Assembly (NCBI GenBank): GCA_028717025.1
Contig: JAQUOR010000035.1
Location: 1-11,326, forward strand
Direction of reading: 5' to 3'
DNA length: 11,326 nt
Source: Candidatus Omnitrophota bacterium
Lineage (GTDB): Bacteria; Omnitrophota; Gorgyraeia; Duberdicusellales; 4484-171
Both the position numbers and the translations under genes were made by a program. The notes beneath the pieces were generated by a model. It had not been told where the DNA came from and ran no database searches. It worked only from the letters and a program-made list of their open reading frames with translations. Of this stretch, positions 1 to 6,871 are shown in pieces. Each line of letters begins with the position of its first letter. Within the stretch, counting starts at the first letter, position 1.

Positions 1-112
1 AAATGACTTCAAACATATACGGGATTTTAAACTCTTTTAAGAGTTCAAATCCCATCTTTAATTCTTCATGGTCGCTTTTACTGCCTAGTATAATGGCGAT
101 TTTCTCTTTCAT
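1..112 (-). CDS. purE: PurE, N5-CAIR mutase / AIR carboxylase (N-terminal fragment, cut by window edge)
   Basis: Only the first 37 codons are present; the gene runs off the left edge. The visible protein begins MKEKIAIILGSKSDHEELK, the PurE phosphate/nucleotide-binding loop (consensus I-(I/V)-x-G-S-x-S-D) that opens the family's Rossmann-like fold, followed by a helix and FKIPYMFEV, matching the usual F-x-I-x-Y/H-x-x-x-V strand. PurE carboxylates AIR, or moves the carboxyl group of N5-CAIR when a PurK partner exists. No purK lies in this window, and the fragment is too short to separate class I from class II PurE. The ATG at 110-112 is supported by an AAGGAG ribosome-binding site 6 nt upstream. 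It is the last gene of the visible cluster, 224 nt after purD. The six-frame translation does not bring this gene out because it is partial. Confidence 0.9.
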   Translation of the reverse strand, partial: MKEKIAIILGSKSDHEELKMGFELLKEFKIPYMFEVI

Positions 113-118
113 TTTTGT

Positions 119-124
119 CTCCTT
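119..124 (-). promoter_or_regulatory. Ribosome-binding site of purE
   Basis: The minus strand reads AAGGAG, then a 6-nt A-rich spacer, then ATG. This fixes the start of the truncated purE and shows it is translated independently of purD, whose stop is over 200 nt upstream. Confidence 0.8.
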
Positions 125-174
125 ATCTCAAAGATTACTGCGATTAGATGGCCTATCGGCAGTGCAACAGCACG

Positions 175-249
175 TCCTGGTGGACAGCCAGGATTACAGA
201 GATCCCCGCCACCTTAATATTTTATTCCGGCGGGTCCGCCTTCGGCGGA
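175..249. repeat. Nested GC-rich inverted repeats in the purD-purE spacer
   Basis: The 224-nt gap between purD and purE contains three inverted repeats. TCCTGG (175-180) pairs with CCAGGA (188-193). CCCGCC (205-210) pairs with GGCGGG (229-234). TCCGCC (235-240) pairs with GGCGGA (244-249) across a 3-nt TTC loop. The arrangement resembles bacterial REP-like intergenic elements. No T-run follows the stems on the minus strand, so an intrinsic terminator is unlikely. The rest of the gap has loose repeats of GATTAC/AATC words (for example near 134-147 and 289-302) and no convincing reading frame. Confidence 0.55.
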
Positions 250-336
250 AAAGAAAAAATACGGAGATTTCGGATATTTTCAATCACTGCAATCTGCTTT
301 TAATCACCGGAATCATGTATTTTATCATTCTACTAT

Positions 337-1623
337 TTACTTTAAAATCTGCAATGCTTTCTTACCGATATCGGTGCGATAATGCATTCCGTCGAATTTG
401 ATTTTTGCGACGGCCCGATAGGTTGTATCTATAGCCTTGGCTATGGATACGCCCAGCCCCGTTACCCCCAGCACTCGTCCTCCGCAGGTTAAATGTTTTT
501 CACCTTCTTTCTTCGTGCCGGCATGGAATACGACCACATCTTTCATCTTTACGCAGTCTTTTAAACCGGAGATCTCTTTTCCTTTTTCATAATTTCCCGG
601 ATAGCCCTTGGAGGTGCATACCACACACACACAGGCCCGGGTCTCCCAGGAAAGCCCGGTTTTTAAAAAATTTTTAAGATTATCGTTGCTGGCGGCATAC
701 AACACCTCCAGTAGATCGGACTTGAGCCTCGGCAATATTGCCTGCGTTTCAGGATCGCCGAATCTTACGTTATACTCTAATACTTTCGGCCCCTCACTCG
801 TTATCATGATGCCCGCATAGAGCGCTCCCCTGTATGTTATTCCTTCTTCCCGTAAACCTTTAACCGTGGGTTCAATGATGGTAGAACGTATTTGCGCAAA
901 TAGCTTTTCATCTACCAGAGGAGCCGGAGAATATGCTCCCATACCTCCGGTGTTGGGGCCACGGTCTTCATCAAATACTCTTTTATGATCCTGACTCGAT
1001 GCTAACGGTATTATGGTATTTGCATCAACCAGCACGATAATCGAAGCCTCTTCCCCTTTCAAACATTCCTCAATGATGATTCTCTCTCCCGCGGCACCAA
1101 AGACTTTACCTTCCATCATCTGCGCTACAGCCTCAAGAGCTTGGTCCCGGGACTGCGCGATGACTACGCCCTTACCTGCTGCAAGGCCATCTGCCTTAAT
1201 TACGCAGGGCATGGTAATTGTCTCGATGTATTGTCGTGCGTTAGTGGCGTTGTTAAATACCCGAAAACGCGCGGTAGGGATATTGTGGCGAGCCATTAAT
1301 TCTTTTGCAAATACCTTGCTGGCCTCTAACTGCGCTGCTCGCTGTGAAGGCCCGAATATCGCAAGGCCTGCCTTGGTGAACTCATCAACGATACCGGCAG
1401 CAAGCGGCGCCTCGGGGCCTATGATAGTTAAATCTATTTTTTCTTTTTTTGCGAACGTAAGCAGCCCAGCGGTGTCTTCTGCACGTAAACTTACACATGT
1501 TGCAACTTGCGCAATGCCGCCGTTACCCGGCGCACAAAAACAAGTATCAGCAAGTTTCGACTGTACAATTTTCCAGACCAATGCGTGCTCTCTGCCGCCG
1601 GAGCCAACAACCAGTACTTTCAT
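337..1623 (-). CDS. purD: PurD, phosphoribosylamine-glycine ligase (GAR synthetase)
   Basis: Makes glycinamide ribonucleotide from phosphoribosylamine, glycine and ATP, the second step of de novo purine synthesis, in the cytoplasm. The 428-residue length is normal for a monofunctional PurD. Visible landmarks: the N-terminal MKVLVVGSGGREHAL; IIGPEAPLAAG (67-77); the ATP-grasp segment PCVIKADGLAAGKGVV (139-154); SSQDHKR (209-215) with RGPNTGGMGAYSPAP (221-235); the metal-binding EYNVRFGDPETQ (283-294); and the C-terminal DGMHYRTDIG (411-420). No key residue appears missing. It begins 11 nt after the stop of the small membrane protein gene and has no clear Shine-Dalgarno sequence, so coupling to that gene is plausible. 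The start is fixed by the canonical N-terminus. Confidence 0.97.
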   Translation of the reverse strand: MKVLVVGSGGREHALVWKIVQSKLADTCFCAPGNGGIAQVATCVSLRAEDTAGLLTFAKKEKIDLTIIGPEAPLAAGIVDEFTKAGLAIFGPSQRAAQLEASKVFAKELMARHNIPTARFRVFNNATNARQYIETITMPCVIKADGLAAGKGVVIAQSRDQALEAVAQMMEGKVFGAAGERIIIEECLKGEEASIIVLVDANTIIPLASSQDHKRVFDEDRGPNTGGMGAYSPAPLVDEKLFAQIRSTIIEPTVKGLREEGITYRGALYAGIMITSEGPKVLEYNVRFGDPETQAILPRLKSDLLEVLYAASNDNLKNFLKTGLSWETRACVCVVCTSKGYPGNYEKGKEISGLKDCVKMKDVVVFHAGTKKEGEKHLTCGGRVLGVTGLGVSIAKAIDTTYRAVAKIKFDGMHYRTDIGKKALQILK

Positions 1624-1634
1624 AAATATATGCG

Positions 1635-1892
1635 TTATGGTTTCTTTACCAGGTTAAGAATCAATTGATACACAACGTTGTACGTACTTAAGAGAGCATA
1701 GCATGCTGCCATAATCATGCTCAGCCAGCATAGGAAACGAAACAACCAAAGCACTATTACGTTGAGGTTTTTACGATGCCCCTCAAGAAAGGCTATCGCG
1801 ACAATCGCGATCAACATCACCAGTATCGTCGTCATAAAAGAAATGACGCCGATATAGGCACCTAAAAAGCCAAGCGCTGAATATTCCATCAT
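1635..1892 (-). CDS. Small two-helix membrane protein, unknown function
   Basis: An 85-residue protein I do not recognise. It is almost entirely hydrophobic, with a long apolar stretch at about 8-36, a short charged turn EGHRKN (37-42), a second apolar stretch at about 44-82 and a basic tail (VKKP). This predicts a helical hairpin in the inner membrane. An AGGGG ribosome-binding site (1896-1900) lies 3 nt before the first ATG and 6 nt before the second, so translation may start at residue 2 (position 1889). It follows the SPFH gene by 40 nt and precedes purD by 11 nt. SPFH proteins often have a small membrane partner such as NfeD encoded next door. This protein has no NfeD features that I can see, but its position suggests it works with the SPFH protein. 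That is inference from position only. Confidence 0.75.
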   Translation of the reverse strand: MMEYSALGFLGAYIGVISFMTTILVMLIAIVAIAFLEGHRKNLNVIVLWLFRFLCWLSMIMAACYALLSTYNVVYQLILNLVKKP

Positions 1893-1932
1893 CCACCCCT
1901 TTTTTTAAGAATACCGACCGCTCTGTTAATCG

Positions 1933-2814
1933 TTACGTATTTTTATCCGCACCTTTGGGATTACTCTTAAGCGGAAAAACGCCTGCCATTTCTCCTATGA
2001 CGTTTACCAGGTCTGCATTAGCAGGGACTACGATCTTTGCGTTATTCTGCAAAGCCTTTTCTACCATCTCAAGCCTGCGCAAAACCTGCGCATTGCCGAT
2101 AAAGTACCTTTCCGCGGCTTCGTTGACCATGCGTATTGCCTCGGCGTCGCCTTCGGCAGCTAAGATCCTTGCTTGTTTTATGCCCTCTGCCTTCTTAATT
2201 TCGGCGCGCTTCTGTCCGTCAGCTGCAGTTTCTGTAGCGGTAGCAAAATCAACGGCAGCAATTTTTTCGTTTTCCGCCTTAACGACCTTATTCATCGTCT
2301 CCTGTACGTCTTTAGGCGGGTCTATTTCTTTCAGTTCCGTCCTGACAATCTCCAACCCCCAACTTATTGTTTCATCGCAAAGCGTCTTGTGTAATTCCGC
2401 ATTGATCTTTCCTCTTTCGCTGTTCGCAGATTTTAAGGTAAGCGTTCCGATAATGTTGCGCAGTGTGGTACGCGCTAAATTCACTATCTGCCACTGGTAG
2501 TTATTTACGCTATATTGCGAGTTTTTTACGCTCTCTTCATCTGCTTTGACTTTAAAATAAACCTGCGCATCGACGCGTGCGTTTAAATTATCATTGGTAA
2601 TGATTTCCTGAGGCTCTGCGTCAACCATCTGTTCGGTAACATTGACCTGGTAGAGATGCTCGATGATAGGCACTATCCATTGGAAGCCCGGGTTGCCGAA
2701 TCGATTGTATTTACCTAAACGTTCGATGAGCGCCCGGTGCGTAGGCCGTACGATCCTGATACCGGCAAAAAAAATAAAGATGATCCCAAAACCCGCTAAG
2801 TACATCCAATTCAT
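1933..2814 (-). CDS. SPFH/band-7 membrane protein (stomatin / paraslipin / QmcA-like)
   Basis: A 293-residue membrane-anchored SPFH protein. An N-terminal hydrophobic segment (about 4-22) is followed by the band-7 domain: IVRPTHRALIERLGKY (21-36), PGFQWIVPIIEHLYQVNVTEQ (42-62), the ITNDNLNARVDAQVYFKV strand pair (72-89), and LRNIIGTLTL (118-127). Then comes an Ala/Glu-rich coiled coil (about 165-235, including AAEGDAEAIRMVNEAAE), and a C-terminal IVVPANADLVNVIGEMAGVF segment typical of paraslipin/QmcA-type proteins. Family members form ring-like oligomers at membranes and are linked to membrane protein quality control and microdomains; no purine role is known to me. It has its own very strong ribosome-binding site and a possible promoter in the upstream gap, so it may be expressed partly apart from the pur genes. 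Confidence 0.92.
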   Translation of the reverse strand: MNWMYLAGFGIIFIFFAGIRIVRPTHRALIERLGKYNRFGNPGFQWIVPIIEHLYQVNVTEQMVDAEPQEIITNDNLNARVDAQVYFKVKADEESVKNSQYSVNNYQWQIVNLARTTLRNIIGTLTLKSANSERGKINAELHKTLCDETISWGLEIVRTELKEIDPPKDVQETMNKVVKAENEKIAAVDFATATETAADGQKRAEIKKAEGIKQARILAAEGDAEAIRMVNEAAERYFIGNAQVLRRLEMVEKALQNNAKIVVPANADLVNVIGEMAGVFPLKSNPKGADKNT

Positions 2815-2818
2815 ATCA

Positions 2819-2826
2819 CCCTCCTT
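2819..2826 (-). promoter_or_regulatory. Strong ribosome-binding site of the SPFH gene
   Basis: The minus strand reads AAGGAGGG followed by TGAT and ATG, close to full complementarity with the 16S rRNA tail. It is the strongest site in the window and suggests the SPFH protein is made in larger amounts than its enzyme neighbours. Confidence 0.8.
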
Positions 2827-2841
2827 GTTTTATTTCACTGT

Positions 2842-2869
2842 AAAATACGCGATTCGAATTCCGAAACAA
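2842..2869 (-). promoter_or_regulatory. Possible sigma-70-type promoter for the SPFH gene
   Basis: On the minus strand TTGTTT (2864-2869) and TATTTT (2842-2847) are separated by 16 nt, placing a start site about 20 nt before the SPFH start codon. Both boxes match the consensus only moderately and the region is AT-rich, so this could be chance. The -35-like box overlaps one arm of the palindromic element. Confidence 0.25.
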
Positions 2870-2962
2870 ATCAGAATTTCAAAAATTGATTTATCGTTTT
2901 GTCATTTGAATTTAAAACATCTAGATATTATTTCGTATTTCGGATTTCGTGCTTCGGATTTA
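2851..2962. repeat. CGAAAT-rich palindromic element between purM and the SPFH gene
   Basis: The 158-nt gap between purM and the SPFH gene is filled by an AT-rich element. Its arms CGAATTCCGAAA (2855-2866) and TTTCGGATTTCG (2938-2949) are inverted copies matching at 11 of 12 positions. The outer arm also contains short direct repeats of the type CCGAAG / CACGAAAT / CCGAAAT / ACGAAAT, read on the minus strand across about 2930-2962. There is no reading frame of note. The architecture suggests a dispersed non-coding repeat (MITE- or REP-like) rather than a terminator, since no T-run follows a stem. Family membership cannot be shown from one copy. Confidence 0.55.
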
Positions 2963-2972
2963 ATCATAGATG

Positions 2973-3983
2973 CTACTCTATCTTCATCCTGGTATTACTT
3001 TTGACGATTTCACCGATTACCCAGGCTTTACATTTTGCCTGCGCTAATTTTTCAATTACCATTTTTATGCTACGCGAATCAACTACCAGCATCATGCCTA
3101 ACCCCATGTTGAATACCGAATACATTTCTTTTTCTTCGATATCCCCGCGTTGGGCAATAATCTTAAAAATATCAGGCACTGGCCAGCTTTTCTTTTTAAC
3201 AACCATGCCATAACCGGAGGGTAAAATCTTCGTCGCTTTGTTATAGAAAGCGCCGCCGGTAATATGTGCGATACCCTTGATAGCTTTTAAACTCATAAGC
3301 TTGCGCGCTAACAGCAAATTTGATATAGGTTTAACATAGATACGGGTCGGCTTAAGCAGCTCTTTTGAATACTCCCGTATTCCCTTATCGCCCAAGGCGC
3401 GACGTGCGAGCGAAAAACCGTTTGAGTGCAAACCGTTCGATTCTAACCCGATAATGCTATCGCCGGCGGCAATATGACGGCCGGTAATCATTTTATTTTT
3501 ATCCACAATGCCTACGCAAAAACCGGCCAAGTCGTATTCATCCTGGGCATACATCCCGGGCATCTCCGCGGTCTCTCCCCCGATAAGGGCACAGTTTGAT
3601 TGCTGCAAGCCTGCGTGAATTCCCTGGACCACTTCTTTTAAGACTTCCGGCTTCACCTTGCCGCAGGCAACATAATCAAGAAAAAAGAGAGGCTGCGCGC
3701 CCAGACAAATCACGTCATTGACATTCATGCCTACCAAATCTATACCGACATTATGATGCGAGCCTGCTGCTTGCGCAATTTTTAATTTTGTTCCTACCCC
3801 GTCGGTTGAAGAAACAAGAACGGGGTTTTTATATTTCTTTGCAAAAGACGTTAAATCAAACGGGCAGCCAAAAGCAGCAACTTTACTTAAAGCGTCTGCG
3901 GCCACAAGACCTTTGATGCTTTTTACAAACACATCGGCTTTACCGATATCAACCCCGGAATCTTTATAGGTTAGTTTTGCCAT
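2973..3983 (-). CDS. purM: PurM, phosphoribosylformylglycinamidine cyclo-ligase (AIR synthetase)
   Basis: Closes the imidazole ring, converting FGAM to AIR with ATP, in the cytoplasm. At 336 residues it is close to the usual PurM length. Visible landmarks: MAKLTYKDSGVDIGKAD at the N-terminus; the ATP-site segment SSTDGVGTKLKIA (58-70); DLVGMNVNDVICLGAQPLFFLDY (82-104); GGETAEMPGMY (135-145); ESNGLHSNGFSLAR (181-194); and HITGG (240-244). After HITGG the sequence reads AFYNK where many PurM proteins have a third Gly, a mild variation. Its ATG shares one base with the purF stop codon (TAATG), so the two are translationally coupled; an AAGGG site lies inside the end of purF. Confidence 0.97.
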   Translation of the reverse strand: MAKLTYKDSGVDIGKADVFVKSIKGLVAADALSKVAAFGCPFDLTSFAKKYKNPVLVSSTDGVGTKLKIAQAAGSHHNVGIDLVGMNVNDVICLGAQPLFFLDYVACGKVKPEVLKEVVQGIHAGLQQSNCALIGGETAEMPGMYAQDEYDLAGFCVGIVDKNKMITGRHIAAGDSIIGLESNGLHSNGFSLARRALGDKGIREYSKELLKPTRIYVKPISNLLLARKLMSLKAIKGIAHITGGAFYNKATKILPSGYGMVVKKKSWPVPDIFKIIAQRGDIEEKEMYSVFNMGLGMMLVVDSRSIKMVIEKLAQAKCKAWVIGEIVKSNTRMKIE

Positions 3984-5380
3984 TATTTTTTACCCTTTTC
4001 AAACGCGTACTTATCCGCGCTTGAGATTTTTATAGGATACGCCCCTGACCAGCATGCAGCACAATAATGCGACGGTGGTTTTTTAAAACATTTCAGCATC
4101 CCTTCTAAACTTAAATATCCTAGGCTGTCTACGCCCAGATACGCCCTTATTTCTTCTATTGTTTTTTCATTGGCGATTAATTTCTTAGGATCCGGAAAAT
4201 CAATGCCATAAAAACAGCCGAATCTATGCGCCGGACAGGAGATGCGCAGATGCACTTCCCGCGCGCCCATCTCGCGGAAACTTTTTACCCTTATGCGCGA
4301 CGTCGTACCGCGTACGATAGAATCATCAACGATGATAATACGCTTACCTTTGACCACCTCGCGTAGAATATTGAATTTCAGTTTCACTCCAAAGTCGCGT
4401 TTTTCCTGCTGCGGCTGGATAAATGTTCTGCCGATATAATGATTACGTATAATACCCACCTCAAAAGGAATTCCTGATTCCTTCGAATATCCTAAAGCCG
4501 CCGACGTTCCCGAATCAGGGACTCCTATGACTGCGTCTGCTTTGACGGGCTGTTCTTTCGCAAGCTGTGCTCCCAGTTTTTCTCTAACCAGATGTACTGT
4601 TTCGCCAAAAAGAATGGAGTCGGGCCGCGAGAAGTATACGTGTTCGAACGCGCAAAACGCGAAATTCTTATGCGGCGGGCTGAAACGTATGGAACGAATC
4701 CCTTTTTTATCGATAACCACGATTTCTCCTGGTTCAATTTCCCGCTCTAATTTTGCTCCTACCAAATCCAACGCGCAGCTTTCGGAGGCGATGAACACCG
4801 AGTCATCTTTCCTGCCAAGGCATAAAGGCCGAAAGCCGAAAGGATCCCTGATCCCGATAACGGCATCTTTTGTCATTAAGACCAGTGAATACGCTCCTTT
4901 GATTTTACTTAATGCATCAATGAGCTTATCTTCCAGACGCACCTTCCTTGAGCGCATCAGAAGATGCAGGATCAATTCTGAATCAGAAGTAGTTTGAAAG
5001 ATGGCACCCTTGGACTCAAGACTTTCCCGCAATACGGCGGAATTAACTAAATTACCATTATGCGCGAGTGCCACAGGAAGCTTATTGGAATCAACGAAAA
5101 GAGGTTGGGCATTACGGATAGCGCTGGAACCGGTCGTTGAATAACGAACATGCCCTATCGCCTGGAACCCTTTTAACTTCGCAATTTCTCCTGCGTTAAA
5201 TATGTCGCTGACCAAACCCATGCCTAAGCGCGCGTTAAAAGTTGTACCATCAAATGAGATGATACCGCACGATTCTTCTCCGCGATGCTGCAGGGAATAG
5301 AGGCCTAAAAAAGTCAAAAGACTCGCATCGTAATTATTATACACACCGAACAACCCACAGAATTCTTTTAAATCCGCCAT
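3983..5380 (-). CDS. purF: PurF, amidophosphoribosyltransferase (glutamine PRPP amidotransferase, Fe-S type)
   Basis: Catalyses the committed step of purine synthesis, PRPP plus glutamine to phosphoribosylamine. At 465 residues it has the normal two-domain form. The N-terminal Ntn glutaminase domain has its nucleophile at Cys8 after a seven-residue propeptide (MADLKEF|CGLFGVY), then SLQHRGEES (29-37) and LAHNGNLVN (105-113). The C-terminal phosphoribosyltransferase domain carries the PRPP loop IIIVDDSIVRGTT (348-360). Cys243 (CAFEHVYFSRPDS), Cys389 (GCFYGID), Cys440 and Cys443 (HYCAACWSG) match the four ligands of the Bacillus-type 4Fe-4S cluster, which implies propeptide processing and oxygen sensitivity. 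An AAAGGA ribosome-binding site (5391-5396) lies 10 nt before the start. It overlaps purM by one base. Confidence 0.97.
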   Translation of the reverse strand: MADLKEFCGLFGVYNNYDASLLTFLGLYSLQHRGEESCGIISFDGTTFNARLGMGLVSDIFNAGEIAKLKGFQAIGHVRYSTTGSSAIRNAQPLFVDSNKLPVALAHNGNLVNSAVLRESLESKGAIFQTTSDSELILHLLMRSRKVRLEDKLIDALSKIKGAYSLVLMTKDAVIGIRDPFGFRPLCLGRKDDSVFIASESCALDLVGAKLEREIEPGEIVVIDKKGIRSIRFSPPHKNFAFCAFEHVYFSRPDSILFGETVHLVREKLGAQLAKEQPVKADAVIGVPDSGTSAALGYSKESGIPFEVGIIRNHYIGRTFIQPQQEKRDFGVKLKFNILREVVKGKRIIIVDDSIVRGTTSRIRVKSFREMGAREVHLRISCPAHRFGCFYGIDFPDPKKLIANEKTIEEIRAYLGVDSLGYLSLEGMLKCFKKPPSHYCAACWSGAYPIKISSADKYAFEKGKK

Positions 5381-5423
5381 CGTATAGTTATCCTTTGTAA
5401 ATATTTAGCTAAACAGCATTGTT

Positions 5424-5509
5424 CAGATGCATACGGATTATTACGCCTGCCTCGCCCAAGGCGAGTCAAGGCGGGGATTCAGACGGATCAATGCATCCGT
5501 AACCATCTG
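5424..5509. repeat. Nested palindrome upstream of purF, with an alternative hairpin
   Basis: The 160-nt gap between the HEAT gene and purF holds an 86-nt palindrome. Its outer arms, 5424-5438 and 5495-5509, are inverted copies matching at 13 of 15 positions. Inside, CGCCT (5444-5448) pairs with AGGCG (5469-5473), and CTCGCC (5451-5456) pairs with GGCGAG (5460-5465) across CAA. The distal outer arm can instead pair locally: ACGGAT (5483-5488) with ATCCGT (5495-5500), loop CAATGC. In mRNA this structure sits in the purF 5' leader. No T-run follows, so it does not look like an intrinsic terminator. It may be a repeat element or an RNA control or processing structure. Confidence 0.6.
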
Positions 5510-5540
5510 TTTGCATCCCTCAATATACGACTCCTCAATA

Positions 5541-6815
5541 CTATCTTGTTAAGGCCTTATTCTTTTTTTCCCACCACTCATGCCACTTTACTTCGTCGGT
5601 ACCGAATTTTTCTCCCGTGAGTGCTCCCAATGTCTGCGCCATGAGCGGCTGGGCTTCTCTATCGGCGCCGCGTAAAGCCGTAATCAGGGGCCAAATAACA
5701 GGCTCCCCTATCGTTTTAAGCGCTCCCGCTGCAGCATGACGCACATTTTCCTGCTGATCACTGAGGAGAGCAATCAAACGTTCCGTTGCGCGAACTTCCT
5801 TGATAAGCCCTAAGGTTTCTGCTGCGCCTCCCCTGATACCGGCGTCAGTATCTTCAAGCGCATTGAGCAAGTAATCGGTAGCAACTTTACCGAATTTCGC
5901 GAGCGCTTCAACAATGTTTTTATGGACGTCCATGCCGTATATCTTCTGAGCGTAAGGCTGGCTTTTATATTTTAAAGCAAGAATCAAAGGTTGTATAGCT
6001 CTGGTATCGGCAATGTTCCCCAGCGCCCACGCGGCATATCCCGCCACTTCGCTATCGCTATCGGAAAGCACCGCAATTAAAGCGTCAACAGCAAAAATTT
6101 CTTTATACCAGTTAGAAATATTAAAGAGCGCCAGGACCGCCTGTCTGCGCACCGCGACATCGCCATCGGTAAGCGCTGCAACCAGAAAGTCAACGGCGCT
6201 CTTGTCTCGTTTGTACATCGCGATGCGGCCTAAACCCACGACTGCGGCTTCACGCACGCCCGTATCCTTATCCTGCACGATACCCTGCAATGCGTCAATT
6301 GCAGGCGTGCCTATCTGGCCGATCGCTTCCGCAGCGTAGAGCCTGAATAACGTATCCTCTTCTTTAAAAATTGTAATCAACGGCTCTATCGCGCGCACAT
6401 CTTTTATCTGGCCCAGCGCCAATACTGCATTAATGCGCGCGCTGCGCTCCCGCGACGTCTTAAGGACGCCGATTAAAGATTCTACGGCAGACGGGCCTAT
6501 TTTTATCAATGCCTCGGAAGCTTTAGTACCGACAAATCCGTAAGGCTTTAAACGCCCCATGTCACCGAGCAAATCGCTTACGTAAGGGACCGCTTCACTT
6601 GCCTTGTTCCCCATCTCCCCGAGCCTGACAACCGCGTCCGCGCGTTCCTGCGGGTTTACGGAATATAACTTTTCGATCTGCTCCTTGATGTCCGGCGATA
6701 AAGTAAACGGTATTTTTTCTTTGGGGAGAAACGGCTGAGCGCGCAACGATAACGGTAGTACGGTAATCGCTATTAAAACCGCGTGCAGCATCGTTACCCT
6801 TTGAATTATTTTCAT
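5541..6815 (-). CDS. Secreted HEAT-repeat protein
   Basis: A 424-residue protein with a Sec signal peptide (basic MKIIQR, hydrophobic 11-22, probable cleavage after LRA at 24-26), so it is probably periplasmic or extracellular. The body from about 40 to 395 is built of HEAT/PBS-lyase-type repeats of about 30-36 residues, with recurring R-x-x-A-x-x-A-L-G-x-I and A-I-x-x-L-I-x-x-L segments (for example 126-150, 158-180, 188-197, 223-250, 258-280, 327-351, 359-381). It ends with TGEKFGTDEVKWHEWWEKK (400-418), a Trp-rich tail I recognise from other bacterial HEAT proteins. Such repeats form a scaffold for protein binding; no catalytic residues are visible. The start is uncertain: the first ATG lacks a Shine-Dalgarno site, whereas Met9 (start at 6791) has AAAGGG 5 nt upstream, though the longer form gives the better signal peptide. 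It separates purQ (56 nt upstream) from purF. Confidence 0.88.
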   Translation of the reverse strand: MKIIQRVTMLHAVLIAITVLPLSLRAQPFLPKEKIPFTLSPDIKEQIEKLYSVNPQERADAVVRLGEMGNKASEAVPYVSDLLGDMGRLKPYGFVGTKASEALIKIGPSAVESLIGVLKTSRERSARINAVLALGQIKDVRAIEPLITIFKEEDTLFRLYAAEAIGQIGTPAIDALQGIVQDKDTGVREAAVVGLGRIAMYKRDKSAVDFLVAALTDGDVAVRRQAVLALFNISNWYKEIFAVDALIAVLSDSDSEVAGYAAWALGNIADTRAIQPLILALKYKSQPYAQKIYGMDVHKNIVEALAKFGKVATDYLLNALEDTDAGIRGGAAETLGLIKEVRATERLIALLSDQQENVRHAAAGALKTIGEPVIWPLITALRGADREAQPLMAQTLGALTGEKFGTDEVKWHEWWEKKNKALTR

Positions 6816-6871
6816 CTGTACAATATTTTTTTAAAATAGCGTAATCAGCATCGCACACTCTTCTATGTATA

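Noticed and set aside
1013..1657. Plus-strand open frame of 214 codons
   Set aside because: It lies antisense within purD, has no ribosome-binding site or recognisable domain, and is explained by the codon pattern of purD.
1955..2500. Plus-strand open frame of 181 codons
   Set aside because: Antisense to the SPFH gene; the translation is Ser/Ala/Leu-rich and unrelated to any family I know.
5381..5540. A purine, ZTP or PRPP riboswitch in the purF leader
   Set aside because: I looked for the conserved core sequences of these classes on the transcribed strand and did not see them; only palindromic structure is present.
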